Source: Candidatus Fraserbacteria bacterium
GTDB lineage: Bacteria > Bipolaricaulota > Bipolaricaulia > RBG-16-55-9 > JAJCYT01
Direction of reading: 5' to 3'
Length of the DNA stretch: 64,000 nucleotides
Assembly (NCBI GenBank): GCA_029262795.1
Contig: JAJCYT010000010.1
Location: 60,968-124,967, forward strand
The notes under the pieces are model-generated. The model was given only the letters and a program-made list of their open reading frames with translations. It was not told where the DNA came from and searched no databases. A program made the position numbers and the translations under genes. This document shows positions 17,423-26,005 of the stretch, in pieces; position 1 is the stretch's first letter; each line of letters starts with the position of its first letter.

Positions 17423-18622
17423 ATGTTCAAAGCTTTTCGTGCTGTACTGGTTGTTGCCTTGGCTGTAACAATCAGTCTGATGAGTACTGCACAGGGTCAA
17501 ACCACCGATCTGTGTGTTGTATTTGATATTGGGGGTCGTGGTGACCTGAGCTTTAACGATATGGGCGCTAAAGGCGCTCAAGAAGCTGCTGATGCCAACG
17601 GTTTGACCGTGGTTGAAGTGCAAAGTAATAGCGAAGCAGACTATTTGCCAAACTTGCGCACGCTGTCTCGTGGCGGCACTTGTGTGATCATTGTGGCTGT
17701 TGGCTTCTTGCTCACCGATGCCATCGTTGCAGTGGCTGGCGAATTCCCTGACCAAAACTACGCCATCGTTGACGGCTTCGTGCCTGACGTGGACAACGTA
17801 CAGTCCGTTTTGTTCCAGGAACAGGATGGTTCTGCATTAGTCGGCGCATTGGCTGCTTCGATCAACAGCCGTGTGGCACCTGAAGGATCCGCTGGTGGTG
17901 CCGGTATCGTTTTGGGTATCGAAATCCCAGTGTTGTGGAAATTTGAATGCGGTTACAAAGCCGGCGTTCGCTGGGTTGACAATGGCGAAGACAACAGTGT
18001 TTTCGACATTTCCTCCGGCGCTGCTGACCGCTCCACGCCAATTCCATTTGTGTACACCGGTTCTTTCTCTGATCCTGCTTTGGGTCAGTCCGCTGGTGAA
18101 GCTCAGTTGGCTCAAGGCACACAGATCATCTACAACGTGGCCGGTGCTGTGGGTCGCGGGATGATCACCGCAGTTGCAAATGCTGGTCGCGCATTGGGCC
18201 GCGAAACGGGCCCTCCATTTGCCATTGGCGTGGATGCTGACCAGGACTGGGTTGAAGGCGGCGGCTTTGTGGTTGCCTCTATGATGAAACGTGTGGACAC
18301 CGGTGTGGCTGCTGCTGCACAGTCCGCAGTGGATGGCACCTTCCAGGGCGGCTTAAGCTTCCTTGGTTTGGCTGAAGGCGGCATCTCCGTCTCCACGCCA
18401 GAAGACTTCGACACCTTCTTGCAGTTCGGTATTGACGCAGGTGAAATCAACGCCGATGACCGCGACGTGTTGTTTGGTCGCCACACGGGCTTGCGCGAAT
18501 TATTCCGCGATGAGTTTGTCCATGTGGCTGAACTTCAGGCATTGATCGAAGATGGAACTGTCACCGTGCCTAACGCACAGGACCAGGAAACCATCGACGC
18601 TTGCCGCGCTGCGTTGGACTAA
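17423..18622 (+). CDS. BMP-family ABC transporter substrate-binding protein
   Basis: Periplasmic binding protein of the Bmp/PnrA/TmpC family, which captures purine nucleosides. Signal peptide residues 1-27, cleaved near AQGQ; there is no lipobox cysteine, so it is a soluble protein unlike many Bmp lipoproteins. The mature part begins CVVFDIGGRGDLSFNDMG, the family signature with the aspartates that contact ribose. Length of 399 residues is typical. GGGAGGG precedes ATG 17423. It is followed by the ATPase and two permeases, completing the importer, and then ribokinase. Confidence 0.9.
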   Translation: MFKAFRAVLVVALAVTISLMSTAQGQTTDLCVVFDIGGRGDLSFNDMGAKGAQEAADANGLTVVEVQSNSEADYLPNLRTLSRGGTCVIIVAVGFLLTDAIVAVAGEFPDQNYAIVDGFVPDVDNVQSVLFQEQDGSALVGALAASINSRVAPEGSAGGAGIVLGIEIPVLWKFECGYKAGVRWVDNGEDNSVFDISSGAADRSTPIPFVYTGSFSDPALGQSAGEAQLAQGTQIIYNVAGAVGRGMITAVANAGRALGRETGPPFAIGVDADQDWVEGGGFVVASMMKRVDTGVAAAAQSAVDGTFQGGLSFLGLAEGGISVSTPEDFDTFLQFGIDAGEINADDRDVLFGRHTGLRELFRDEFVHVAELQALIEDGTVTVPNAQDQETIDACRAALD

Positions 18623-18659
18623 CTTTTATTTCCAACGTTTTTTGACGAACTGAGACTGA

Positions 18660-20207
18660 ATGAACAAAACAACACAGGAACCGTTGCTGGAAGCTCGGGA
18701 CATTATCAAGGTTTACCCTGATGGGACCGAGGCGTTAACCGATGTTACTTTTAAAGTGTATCCTGGCGAAGTCCACGGACTGCTGGGCGAAAACGGTGCT
18801 GGAAAAAGCACGCTGACAAAAATCATTTCCGGGTTGCTGCCACTGACATCAGGACAGTTACTTTGGAAAGGTAAGCCAGCGGACTTTAAAAACCCACTGG
18901 ATGCCTTGAATCAAGGCATCGGCATGGTTCACCAGCACTTTGCATTGGTCAACCCTTTCACGGCTCTGGAAAATATTTCTTTGGGCCAGGAAGGCAGCAA
19001 TGGGCTTTCTTCAGTTGATTTTGATCGTATTGAAACACGTCTCAAGCAAATAATGGTCGAGGGGGGGCTACATGCCCCCCTCGACATTCCTATCGAAAAA
19101 TTGCCAGTGGGTGTGCAACAACGAATTGAGATATTAAAATTGCTTCTGCGCGATGTGGACTTGCTCATTCTTGATGAACCCACCGCCGTACTCACCCCGC
19201 AAGAAGCCGATGAAATGTTTGTCACCCTGCGCAAGCTCAAAGAAGCTGGCAAAACCATCATCTTTATCACCCATAAACTTCGCGAAGTGCTTGAAATGAC
19301 CGATCAGGTCACGGTCTTACGCCGTGGTCACCAGGCAGGCACGGTGTGGACCAAAGAGGTCGATTCCAAAGATCTTGCCAACCTGATGGTGGGCAAGGAA
19401 GTGCTTCCCAGTGTCAAACGCGGGGGCGCCAAGATTGGCAAACCCGTGTTTAAAGTCAACAAGCTCCAGGTGAAAAGTGAGCTTGGCGATATAGCGGTTA
19501 AGGAATTGGACTTTGAGATTCACGAAGGTGAAATCTTTGGCATTGCCGGCGTTGAAGGGAACGGGCAAACCGAACTTGGTGAAGCCATTGGCGGCCTGCG
19601 GAAGTGGGAAAGTGGTCAGGTTTTACTCAATGATCAGATTTTGCGCCAAATGAACCCTCGCGCCATTTATGAACAAGGGTTGGCACATATTCCAGAAGAT
19701 CGCCGCCGAGTAGGCATGGTGCTTGATTTTTCGGTAAGAGATAACAGCATCCTTGGCTTACAGTCTTCTGAAAAATTCCGAGGGTTTATGGGGCGGGTAA
19801 ACTGGGGCAAAGTTAAACGCCATGCACAAGAACTGATCGAAAAATTTGAAGTCAAGACCCAAAGTATTAAAACGCCTGCAAAATCACTCAGTGGGGGCAA
19901 TCAGCAAAAACTGGTGGTGGGAAGAGAATTGAGCAAAGACCCCTTATTTATTCTCGCAGCACAGCCCACACGCGGTCTGGATATCGGAGCCACCCAATAC
20001 ATCCGCGATTTGTTGGTACAGCTCCGAGATCAGGGCAAAGCCATTTTGTTGATTTCCGCAGAGCTAGATGAAATTTTCCAATTGGCGGATCGCGTGGGTG
20101 TAATGTATGAAGGGGAATTCACGGGTATTTATCCAACCCATGAACTGGATCGAGAACGCATCGGTTTGCTTATGGGTGGGTTGCAAGAGGCAGTCGAAAA
20201 ATCGTAA
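18660..20207 (+). CDS. Nucleoside/sugar ABC transporter ATPase with two ABC domains (YufO/NupO type)
   Basis: Energises the BMP importer. Two ABC domains in tandem: the first with GENGAGKST near residue 43 and ILDEPTAVLTP; the second with GVEGNGQTELG in place of a canonical Walker A (the lysine is lost, as usual in RbsA-type second domains), LSGGNQQKLVVGREL and QPTRGLDIGA. Length of 515 residues matches RbsA/YufO. It starts 37 bases after the binding protein gene. RbsA of ribose transporters is similar, but the BMP neighbour makes nucleosides more likely. Confidence 0.9.
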   Translation: MNKTTQEPLLEARDIIKVYPDGTEALTDVTFKVYPGEVHGLLGENGAGKSTLTKIISGLLPLTSGQLLWKGKPADFKNPLDALNQGIGMVHQHFALVNPFTALENISLGQEGSNGLSSVDFDRIETRLKQIMVEGGLHAPLDIPIEKLPVGVQQRIEILKLLLRDVDLLILDEPTAVLTPQEADEMFVTLRKLKEAGKTIIFITHKLREVLEMTDQVTVLRRGHQAGTVWTKEVDSKDLANLMVGKEVLPSVKRGGAKIGKPVFKVNKLQVKSELGDIAVKELDFEIHEGEIFGIAGVEGNGQTELGEAIGGLRKWESGQVLLNDQILRQMNPRAIYEQGLAHIPEDRRRVGMVLDFSVRDNSILGLQSSEKFRGFMGRVNWGKVKRHAQELIEKFEVKTQSIKTPAKSLSGGNQQKLVVGRELSKDPLFILAAQPTRGLDIGATQYIRDLLVQLRDQGKAILLISAELDEIFQLADRVGVMYEGEFTGIYPTHELDRERIGLLMGGLQEAVEKS

Positions 20208-20264
20208 GTTATGATTCCAGGTTTTAAGTGGTTGGTTGTTATTTTTTTTTAGGGCGTGGTAAGG

Positions 20265-21539
20265 TTGAATAATTCGATCAAAGCTGTCTTAATTTCTATT
20301 GGAACACTCCTTTTTATTATCGGCTGGTGGGGCTTTATCCAGGGCAATTTAGGCTGGGAAACTGAAGATTATCGATTTGATCGTGTAGTGAGTCTTTTAG
20401 GTATCGTTGCTGGCGGATTATTAATTGGCTCAGTTATTCGCCAAGGCTCTTTGATCAGAATCATTGAATTAAAAGGTATATTACGCCCTTTCTTTGACGT
20501 ATTTGCGGCTGTCATTGTCGGCCTTATTGTTGGGGCAGCTGTGATGGATTTGTTTAAATTCGATCCATGGTTGGCTTACAGCTCTCTTTTCAAAGGTGCT
20601 TTTGGTGATAAATATGGCTGGGCGGATACGGCTTTTAATGCAACCCCATTGGTTCTGACGGGGTTGACCTTTGCGATTGGGGTGCGTGCAGGGTTATTTA
20701 ACATTGGGGCGCAAGGTCAAATGATGTTGGGTGCCATTGCCGCCGTTGGCATTGGCTCCATCGCGATGCCCCCTGGCATTCACCATATGGTAACGATTAT
20801 GGTTGCCATGATGGTTGGTGCTTTATGGAGCCTGCCAGCCGCATTTCTTAAGGCCAAACGCGGTGTTCATGAGGTTATTTCAACCATCATGTTAAACTTT
20901 GTTGCGTTGTGGCTGGTCCGTTTTCTTGCATTAAAAGTTTTTGGAGATCCTAACCGCGCTGAGAAAACAGTCAGTGTTTTAGAAAGCACACAATTTTCAA
21001 CCATCATTCCTGGCGCTGATGTCACCCATGTTGTTTGGATCAGTATCCTGGCAGCACTTCTCGTTTATGTGGTGCTTTGGCATATGCCGCTTGGATATGC
21101 CGTTCGAAGTACAGGATTAAATCTGGATGCCACTCGCTATGGGGGAATGAATCCCAATCGTGCCATGAACAGTGCCTTTGTTTTGGGCGGCATGGCTGCA
21201 GGGCTGGCTGGCGCAACACAAATTATTGGGCGCCCTCCTGTTTTTGCTCTTTACGGAGATTTATCTCAAATTGCCACTTTGGGGTTCGATGGGATTGCCG
21301 TTGCATTGTTGGGCCGAAACCACCCGATTGGCGCCATTTTTGGGGCTCTCTTTTTTGGGGCGTTAAACGCAGGGCTGCCCCTGATGCAAATTCGAGCCCA
21401 AGTGCCCTTAGAGATGGTCCGAGTGATCCAAGGCGTGATTGTAATTGTGGTATCCATGCCGGAATTATGGCGATTACTCAACATTAAATCTCATGCGTTA
21501 AAGCTTAAAGCTGCTTTTGAAAAGCCTCAGAAGGCTTGA
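20265..21539 (+). CDS. Nucleoside ABC transporter permease (YufP/NupP type)
   Basis: BPD_transp_2-family inner-membrane permease with roughly ten hydrophobic segments. The conserved EAA-like loop and GLFNIGAQGQMMLGAIAAV stretch (about residues 145-165) are typical. I favour TTG 20265, with AGGG about 10 bases upstream; GTG 20256 is the alternative, adding three residues. Length 424. A 48-base gap after the ATPase gene and a 15-base gap before the second permease place it in the operon. Confidence 0.88.
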   Translation: MNNSIKAVLISIGTLLFIIGWWGFIQGNLGWETEDYRFDRVVSLLGIVAGGLLIGSVIRQGSLIRIIELKGILRPFFDVFAAVIVGLIVGAAVMDLFKFDPWLAYSSLFKGAFGDKYGWADTAFNATPLVLTGLTFAIGVRAGLFNIGAQGQMMLGAIAAVGIGSIAMPPGIHHMVTIMVAMMVGALWSLPAAFLKAKRGVHEVISTIMLNFVALWLVRFLALKVFGDPNRAEKTVSVLESTQFSTIIPGADVTHVVWISILAALLVYVVLWHMPLGYAVRSTGLNLDATRYGGMNPNRAMNSAFVLGGMAAGLAGATQIIGRPPVFALYGDLSQIATLGFDGIAVALLGRNHPIGAIFGALFFGALNAGLPLMQIRAQVPLEMVRVIQGVIVIVVSMPELWRLLNIKSHALKLKAAFEKPQKA

Positions 21540-21554
21540 TGAAAGAAGGTTTTT

Positions 21555-22553
21555 TTGGATCCTATTTTATTTATTAGTATCAAAGTTCTCTTTCTGGGAT
21601 TTCAAGCCATGATTCCATTGGCCCTGTGTGCCATGGGTGAAGTGTTGGCTGAGCGTGCTGGGGTGGTGAATATTGGACTGGAAGGCATTTTGCTCATCAG
21701 TGCATTCACTGCAACGGTTGGGGCATACTTTTTTGAAAACGCATGGTTAGGGATTTTGGTAGGGGTGTTCACCGGATTTTTAATTGGCATGTTACATGGC
21801 TGGATCAGCATTTATCTCAAAGGCGATCAAATTATCAGTGGGGTCGGCATCAATTTATTGGCATTGGGCTTTGTTGCTTTTGGCATCATCGTGGTTTGGG
21901 GGACGCACGGTCAGTTTTCTCTGCGCCCCGAGTTCACTTTAAAAGCTCAAGACTTCTTTTCGGGGTGGAACGTTGTTTTACCCTCTAATGCGCCTGGGAT
22001 GCCAGCACAGTTTTTAGGAAAAATCAGTATCCTGCTGCCATTTACTTTTATGATGGCGGGAGTCATTTGGTGGATTTTGCACAAAACCACCTTTGGTTTG
22101 CGTGTCAAAGCTGTGGGTGAAAATCCTGAAGCTGCTGATGTGGCGGGAATTCGAGTGGAACGTATCCAAATGATTTCTGTTTTGGTCGGTGCCGCCCTTG
22201 GGGGACTGGCCGGCGCATATTTGAGTGTCGATTGGAATGGCTTGATCACCCGTGATATTTCCTCAGGCCGTGGCTTTATTTCACTGGCAACAGTGGTGTT
22301 TAGTAAGTTAAATCCCTTACTCACTTTAGTGGGAGCCTTTGTGTTCGGGTTGTTTGACAACTTGGGGTTGTGGTTGTCGACATTTAGCAACTTCACGGTA
22401 AACATCTTTGGCTGGGAAGTTGAAATTCAAATCAGCAACTATTTCTATTTCATTCGCATGTTGCCTTATGTGGTCACCTTGTTTGTGGTGGCGGGTGTGA
22501 TTGGTCAGGCTCGTTTTCCCAAAGCACTTGGGGTCCCCTACCGCCGCGAATAG
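21555..22553 (+). CDS. Nucleoside ABC transporter permease (YufQ/NupQ type)
   Basis: Second permease of the BMP importer, 332 residues, about nine hydrophobic segments. VVNIGLEGILLISAFTATVG near residue 37 is the family signature, and VGENPEAADVAGI marks the coupling loop. The start is TTG 21555, preceded by GAAAGAAGG. It pairs with the permease just upstream to form a heterodimeric channel. The next 199 bases before ribokinase contain no terminator that I can recognise. Confidence 0.88.
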   Translation: MDPILFISIKVLFLGFQAMIPLALCAMGEVLAERAGVVNIGLEGILLISAFTATVGAYFFENAWLGILVGVFTGFLIGMLHGWISIYLKGDQIISGVGINLLALGFVAFGIIVVWGTHGQFSLRPEFTLKAQDFFSGWNVVLPSNAPGMPAQFLGKISILLPFTFMMAGVIWWILHKTTFGLRVKAVGENPEAADVAGIRVERIQMISVLVGAALGGLAGAYLSVDWNGLITRDISSGRGFISLATVVFSKLNPLLTLVGAFVFGLFDNLGLWLSTFSNFTVNIFGWEVEIQISNYFYFIRMLPYVVTLFVVAGVIGQARFPKALGVPYRRE

Positions 22554-22752
22554 ACCTTCATTTAAGGCGCAATCAATGAGTGATTGGCGTAAAAAATGGG
22601 GTGTTTGCAGGTAGCAATTCCGTTTGAAGCAGATTGGCAACATTAAGAAATTCACAGCATCATAGATCATTCAGGCCCGAAGACCCGCGATCGTCTGAGG
22701 GACAAAAAGAAAATTAACAATAAAAAATTCTACCTGTCCAACTTAAAGGGGT

Positions 22753-23682
22753 ATGTCTGTGCCAGCCAAAATCGTTGTGATTGGCAGTTACAATCGTGAT
22801 TTATTGATTCAATTGCAACAACTTCCTACTGTCGGAGAAACATTGTTGGGTAAAAACTACCAGGAAGGTCATGGCGGCAAAGGGTCCAATCAGGCAGTGG
22901 CGGCTGCGCGTCAGGGAGCAGAGGTTCAGTTCATTGGCTGCATCGGTCAGGATCGTCACGGAGATGAAGCCCTTGAGCTTTGGAATCAGGAAGGCATTCA
23001 CATGCGCGTGCGGCGTGATCAAGACAACGCCACGGGCGTGGCCATGATTCTGGTGCTGGACAACGGCGATAACATGATTGTGGTTGGGCCAGGCGCCAAC
23101 CAGTCACTCGGGGCAGAAGACATTACCTTCATGGAAGAAGCAATTGCTGAATGCCAAGTGTTGCTGCTTCAATTAGAAATTCCGGTGGACACAGCAGTTC
23201 ATGCCATTAAGCTGGCCAAACAACTCGGGGTCAAAGTGATTCTTAATCCAGCGCCCGCTCAACAACTTCCTGAAGATATTTTTCAATATGTCGATATTCT
23301 TACTCCCAACGAAACTGAGGCCCGTGTGCTGGTGGGCGAACCTGCAGACTCGACCATTTCCACCGAATATCTTTGCCAAAAATTGTTGAAGTTGGGCATT
23401 AAACGGCTCGTAATGACCCAGGGCAGAGCAGGTGCTTTATACACAACAGGCAGCAGAATTGAACAGGTTGCTTCCCCTAAAATCCGCGCGCTGGATCCCA
23501 CTGGTTCGGGCGATGCTTTCAATGGCACACTGGCAATGATGGTGGCTCAAAATGCATCGATTTCAGAAGCGGTGCAGCGGGCTTGTTATGCTGGCGCGCA
23601 CTGCGCCACTAAACTTGGAGTTCTCGACGGACTCGCAAGCAAAGAAGGTCTGGACGACTTCATCAGCCATAAGCCACTTTGA
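22753..23682 (+). CDS. rbsK: Ribokinase (PfkB family)
   Basis: Phosphorylates ribose to ribose 5-phosphate; here it would feed ribose released from imported nucleosides into the pentose phosphate pathway. It has the substrate motif GGKGSNQAVAAAR near residue 41 and the anion hole with catalytic aspartate in DPTGSGDAFNG near residue 252. Length of 309 residues is standard for RbsK. ATG 22753 follows AAAGGGG; GTG 22759 is an alternative. Position after the nucleoside importer supports ribose over other sugars, but no nucleosidase or phosphorylase is encoded nearby. Confidence 0.9.
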   Translation: MSVPAKIVVIGSYNRDLLIQLQQLPTVGETLLGKNYQEGHGGKGSNQAVAAARQGAEVQFIGCIGQDRHGDEALELWNQEGIHMRVRRDQDNATGVAMILVLDNGDNMIVVGPGANQSLGAEDITFMEEAIAECQVLLLQLEIPVDTAVHAIKLAKQLGVKVILNPAPAQQLPEDIFQYVDILTPNETEARVLVGEPADSTISTEYLCQKLLKLGIKRLVMTQGRAGALYTTGSRIEQVASPKIRALDPTGSGDAFNGTLAMMVAQNASISEAVQRACYAGAHCATKLGVLDGLASKEGLDDFISHKPL

Positions 23683-24106
23683 ACGCCAATTCATCTCCAA
23701 ATCTTGCCCTATTTGGCTTCTATTTTTTCCAATATCGACTCAATTCATGACTCAAAAATGGCGCCACTTTGGCTCACCATAATTATGGTGTGATCCTTTT
23801 TAAATGCTTTTAAGAATGCATTTTATTGACTTATGCAAATCCTTCCTTTCTCTTTTTATTAAAAAATTTCCAACACCAATCACTTTTTTGAGAGACATGT
23901 GTCATCTAAACAAAAAACGTTGGTCTCTTGTTTGACAGAATCTGAAGGTGTTCCAACGTAACTTATATCACACTTATTTGGCACATTCTTCCTTTATGAA
24001 ACCCACCTTTGTGTTTAACTTTGGTGACAAGCATTAGTTTTTATTGAGACATTGACCTCACCAAAAGGTTGTTTATTTCACGCCAAAAACAGACAGAAGG
24101 GATTGT
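23683..24106. other. Intergenic region, 424 bases
   Basis: A/T-rich with no recognisable gene. Contains a perfect 16-base palindrome (23775-23790, CACCATAATTATGGTG), which may be an operator or the terminator of rbsK given the T-run that follows, and a 7-bp inverted repeat (23917-23923 with 23953-23959) that encloses a TTGACA (23932-23937) with no good -10 at the right distance. Confidence 0.5.
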
Positions 24107-24214
24107 ATGGATGAATTTCAAAAAAGTTGCATAGGTAGCGATCGAATCAATCAGGCGAACCCTTTGTGGTGGCAAAGTAATTGGGTCATGGAATTGGGAG
24201 ATGGACAATTATGA
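24107..24214 (+). CDS. Possible 35-residue leader ORF coupled to the RHH gene
   Basis: ATG 24107 is preceded by AGAAGGG at good distance; the 35-codon frame (beginning MDEFQKSC, with WWQSNW in the middle) ends in a TGA that overlaps the ATG of the following RHH gene as ATGA. The overlap and the ribosome site suggest a translated leader ensuring coupled translation of the RHH protein, whose own Shine-Dalgarno is badly spaced. No similarity recognised; could also be chance. Confidence 0.45.
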   Translation: MDEFQKSCIGSDRINQANPLWWQSNWVMELGDGQL

Positions 24215-24462
24215 AAAAATATCAACGTGTACAATTTCGTGTGCCCGCCCAATGGGTAGAGTTGATTGACACCATCAGCGTACAAACCGGTGCCAATTCG
24301 CGTTCTGAAATTTTAAAGGCAGCACTGATCGCTTTGGATTGGATGATCACACACGAGGAAAAAAATCATCGCATTGCCGCCGTTGACGAAAACGACGATG
24401 TGGTGGAAACCCTCAGGCTGACACTTTTGGGGAAGAACAGTCCGCTGCAGACAAAATATTAA
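24211..24462 (+). CDS. Ribbon-helix-helix (CopG-type) DNA-binding protein
   Basis: 83 residues from ATG 24211. A beta strand (RVQFRVP, residues 6-12) and two helices (WVELIDTISVQTG and SRSEILKAALIALDWMI) form a typical RHH fold; such proteins bind DNA as dimers through the strand. The acidic tail is unassigned. There is no partner toxin; instead the next gene, 38 bases on, encodes a secreted protein, an arrangement repeated in mirror image at 26006-27667. A regulatory role over that neighbour is inference. Confidence 0.7.
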   Translation: MKKYQRVQFRVPAQWVELIDTISVQTGANSRSEILKAALIALDWMITHEEKNHRIAAVDENDDVVETLRLTLLGKNSPLQTKY

Positions 24463-24500
24463 CAATAGAACTCTTTGAGTCATTTAGAGAGGAAGGACCC

Positions 24501-25802
24501 ATGTCGAGGAACATACATGTTTGGGCAACTTTGATCGTCATGACATTCATTGCTTTTCACGTCACAGCACAAGCAGACGTTACCGGCAGTTTGGACATTG
24601 ACATCAACATGATTCCAATGGGAACACAGACTGAAGCGGTAAAATACAACATCGATTTAGAATCCAATCTCGAAGTCAATGTCACCCTGAGTGGCATGAC
24701 ACTAGGGGCCGATTTGGGGTTCGGCATCCCAGGCATCGAATTTGGCGTATTGAGTCTGGCCACTGAACTGGGCGCCATGCTGGTATTCGACCAATTTGTT
24801 TTTGCCACCCCCTTTGCCCTAGATGATGACGAAACGGTGGTCACAAAAAATGGCGATGGCCAGATCAACGGCGTGGCCTTTGTATCTAAGCGTATCGGCT
24901 TATCACTTAACCTGGCGGGGGTCAACATCGAAAATCTTGCCGTGTTTGAAGATGTAGATTTCCCTAATCCTTTTTCTGATAACGTCATTTATAATATCGG
25001 TGTGACCAACAATATTGTGGGAGATCAAACTCCAACCTGGGGCTTTGGCAATCAACTGACCATTATAGGCCAGACAGTCAGTGGGATATCAATTGCCGCC
25101 ATTTTCGGCATCTGCTTTGAAGATGGTTTAAAGCAAGTAAAAAAACGCACCTTTTTCGGCAGGGTGAATCCAGCCTGTGCAGGAGAACCTTCACCGCCAG
25201 AAAAATCGCTGTTGACCTTCGATTTTCACACGTTCCAAATTGAAGGTTTCAATCTTGGCGGGGTGGACCTAGAAATGGAAACCACCTTTACCCCTTTGGC
25301 CCCTGCCACCATTGATGTGGGCGCAGGTTTCAGGCTACTGGATGTGGTCAATATCAATGTGGATCTGGAAGCTGAATTGCCCTCAGCCACCAATGGGTTT
25401 CGCTTGTCGGGACTCTCGGCCTCGGTATCAACTGGGGCGCTGTCCTTTTCTTTTTCGGACACAGATGGGGATTTGGCCTTTGATACTGGTTTTGTGTTTA
25501 CCAACATCACCCTAAATCCCAATCAAAATCCGGCCACACTGACCACCAGCTCAACCTTCATTAAAGATGAAGGTCTGACGAGTCAGGTATTTACCCTCAA
25601 CTTGAGACGCGGCAGCATGAACTTTTCATCCACATCCGTGTTTTTCAAAGATTTTTTCGGGACTGAAAAGAAACTGGATTGGATCAGTACCAGCTTCTCG
25701 CTCTCAGGTGTTCTTTCGGAAGTATTGAACTACGCCATGCAGCTGTCTGCAAGTCCCACAGGCTTAAGCGGTCTTTCCATAGATCTTGGCATTGTATTCT
25801 AA
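24501..25802 (+). CDS. Secreted beta-rich protein of unknown function
   Basis: 433 residues with a signal peptide (1-26, ending TAQA). The rest is rich in alternating hydrophobic, Ser and Thr residues with many Gly and Asn turns, as expected for a beta-helix, beta-meander or surface protein. Three cysteines cluster mid-protein. The last third contains strand motifs (MNFSSTSVFF) like those repeated in the protein at 36360-37331, so the two may be distant relatives. GAGGAAGG precedes ATG 24501. A terminator follows. I recognise no named family. Confidence 0.7.
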   Translation: MSRNIHVWATLIVMTFIAFHVTAQADVTGSLDIDINMIPMGTQTEAVKYNIDLESNLEVNVTLSGMTLGADLGFGIPGIEFGVLSLATELGAMLVFDQFVFATPFALDDDETVVTKNGDGQINGVAFVSKRIGLSLNLAGVNIENLAVFEDVDFPNPFSDNVIYNIGVTNNIVGDQTPTWGFGNQLTIIGQTVSGISIAAIFGICFEDGLKQVKKRTFFGRVNPACAGEPSPPEKSLLTFDFHTFQIEGFNLGGVDLEMETTFTPLAPATIDVGAGFRLLDVVNINVDLEAELPSATNGFRLSGLSASVSTGALSFSFSDTDGDLAFDTGFVFTNITLNPNQNPATLTTSSTFIKDEGLTSQVFTLNLRRGSMNFSSTSVFFKDFFGTEKKLDWISTSFSLSGVLSEVLNYAMQLSASPTGLSGLSIDLGIVF

Positions 25803-25842
25803 AAAATTACTTTTCAGCAGGAACCCTGTTTCAACTTCCTTA

Positions 25843-25873
25843 AAAGGAGGTAGCCGCCTTTGCTGCCTCCTTT
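25843..25873 (+). terminator. Intrinsic terminator of the 24.5-kb secreted-protein gene
   Basis: 12-bp stem with one G-T pair (25843-25854 with 25862-25873), 7-base loop, then ATT; a modest U-tract. Confidence 0.65.
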
Positions 25874-25948
25874 ATTGACTGTTGAAGCAACAACACCTCT
25901 TCTGGTTGGTTTTGGTTAAGGATGATAAAAAGTTATTCCTAATAAAAC

Positions 25949-25978
25949 AAAAGAGCTATCCAAATGGATAACCCTTTT
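25949..25978 (-). terminator. Intrinsic terminator of the GEVED/DUF11 gene
   Basis: 13-bp stem with two wobble pairs and a 4-base loop; read on the minus strand it is followed by GTTTTATT. Lies 27 bases past the stop at 26006. Confidence 0.75.
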
Positions 25979-26005
25979 AAAATTTCTCAAATTATATTTT
26001 TGTCT

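Noticed and set aside
22554..22752. Intergenic stretch before ribokinase searched for a riboswitch or promoter
   Set aside because: No convincing structure or -35/-10 pair was found; read-through from the permease gene is sufficient.
24107..24190. Second GEMM-like riboswitch, because of GGTAGCGAT and GGCGAACC
   Set aside because: The conserved blocks occur in the wrong order, no P1 pairing closes them, and the stretch is an open reading frame with a good start.
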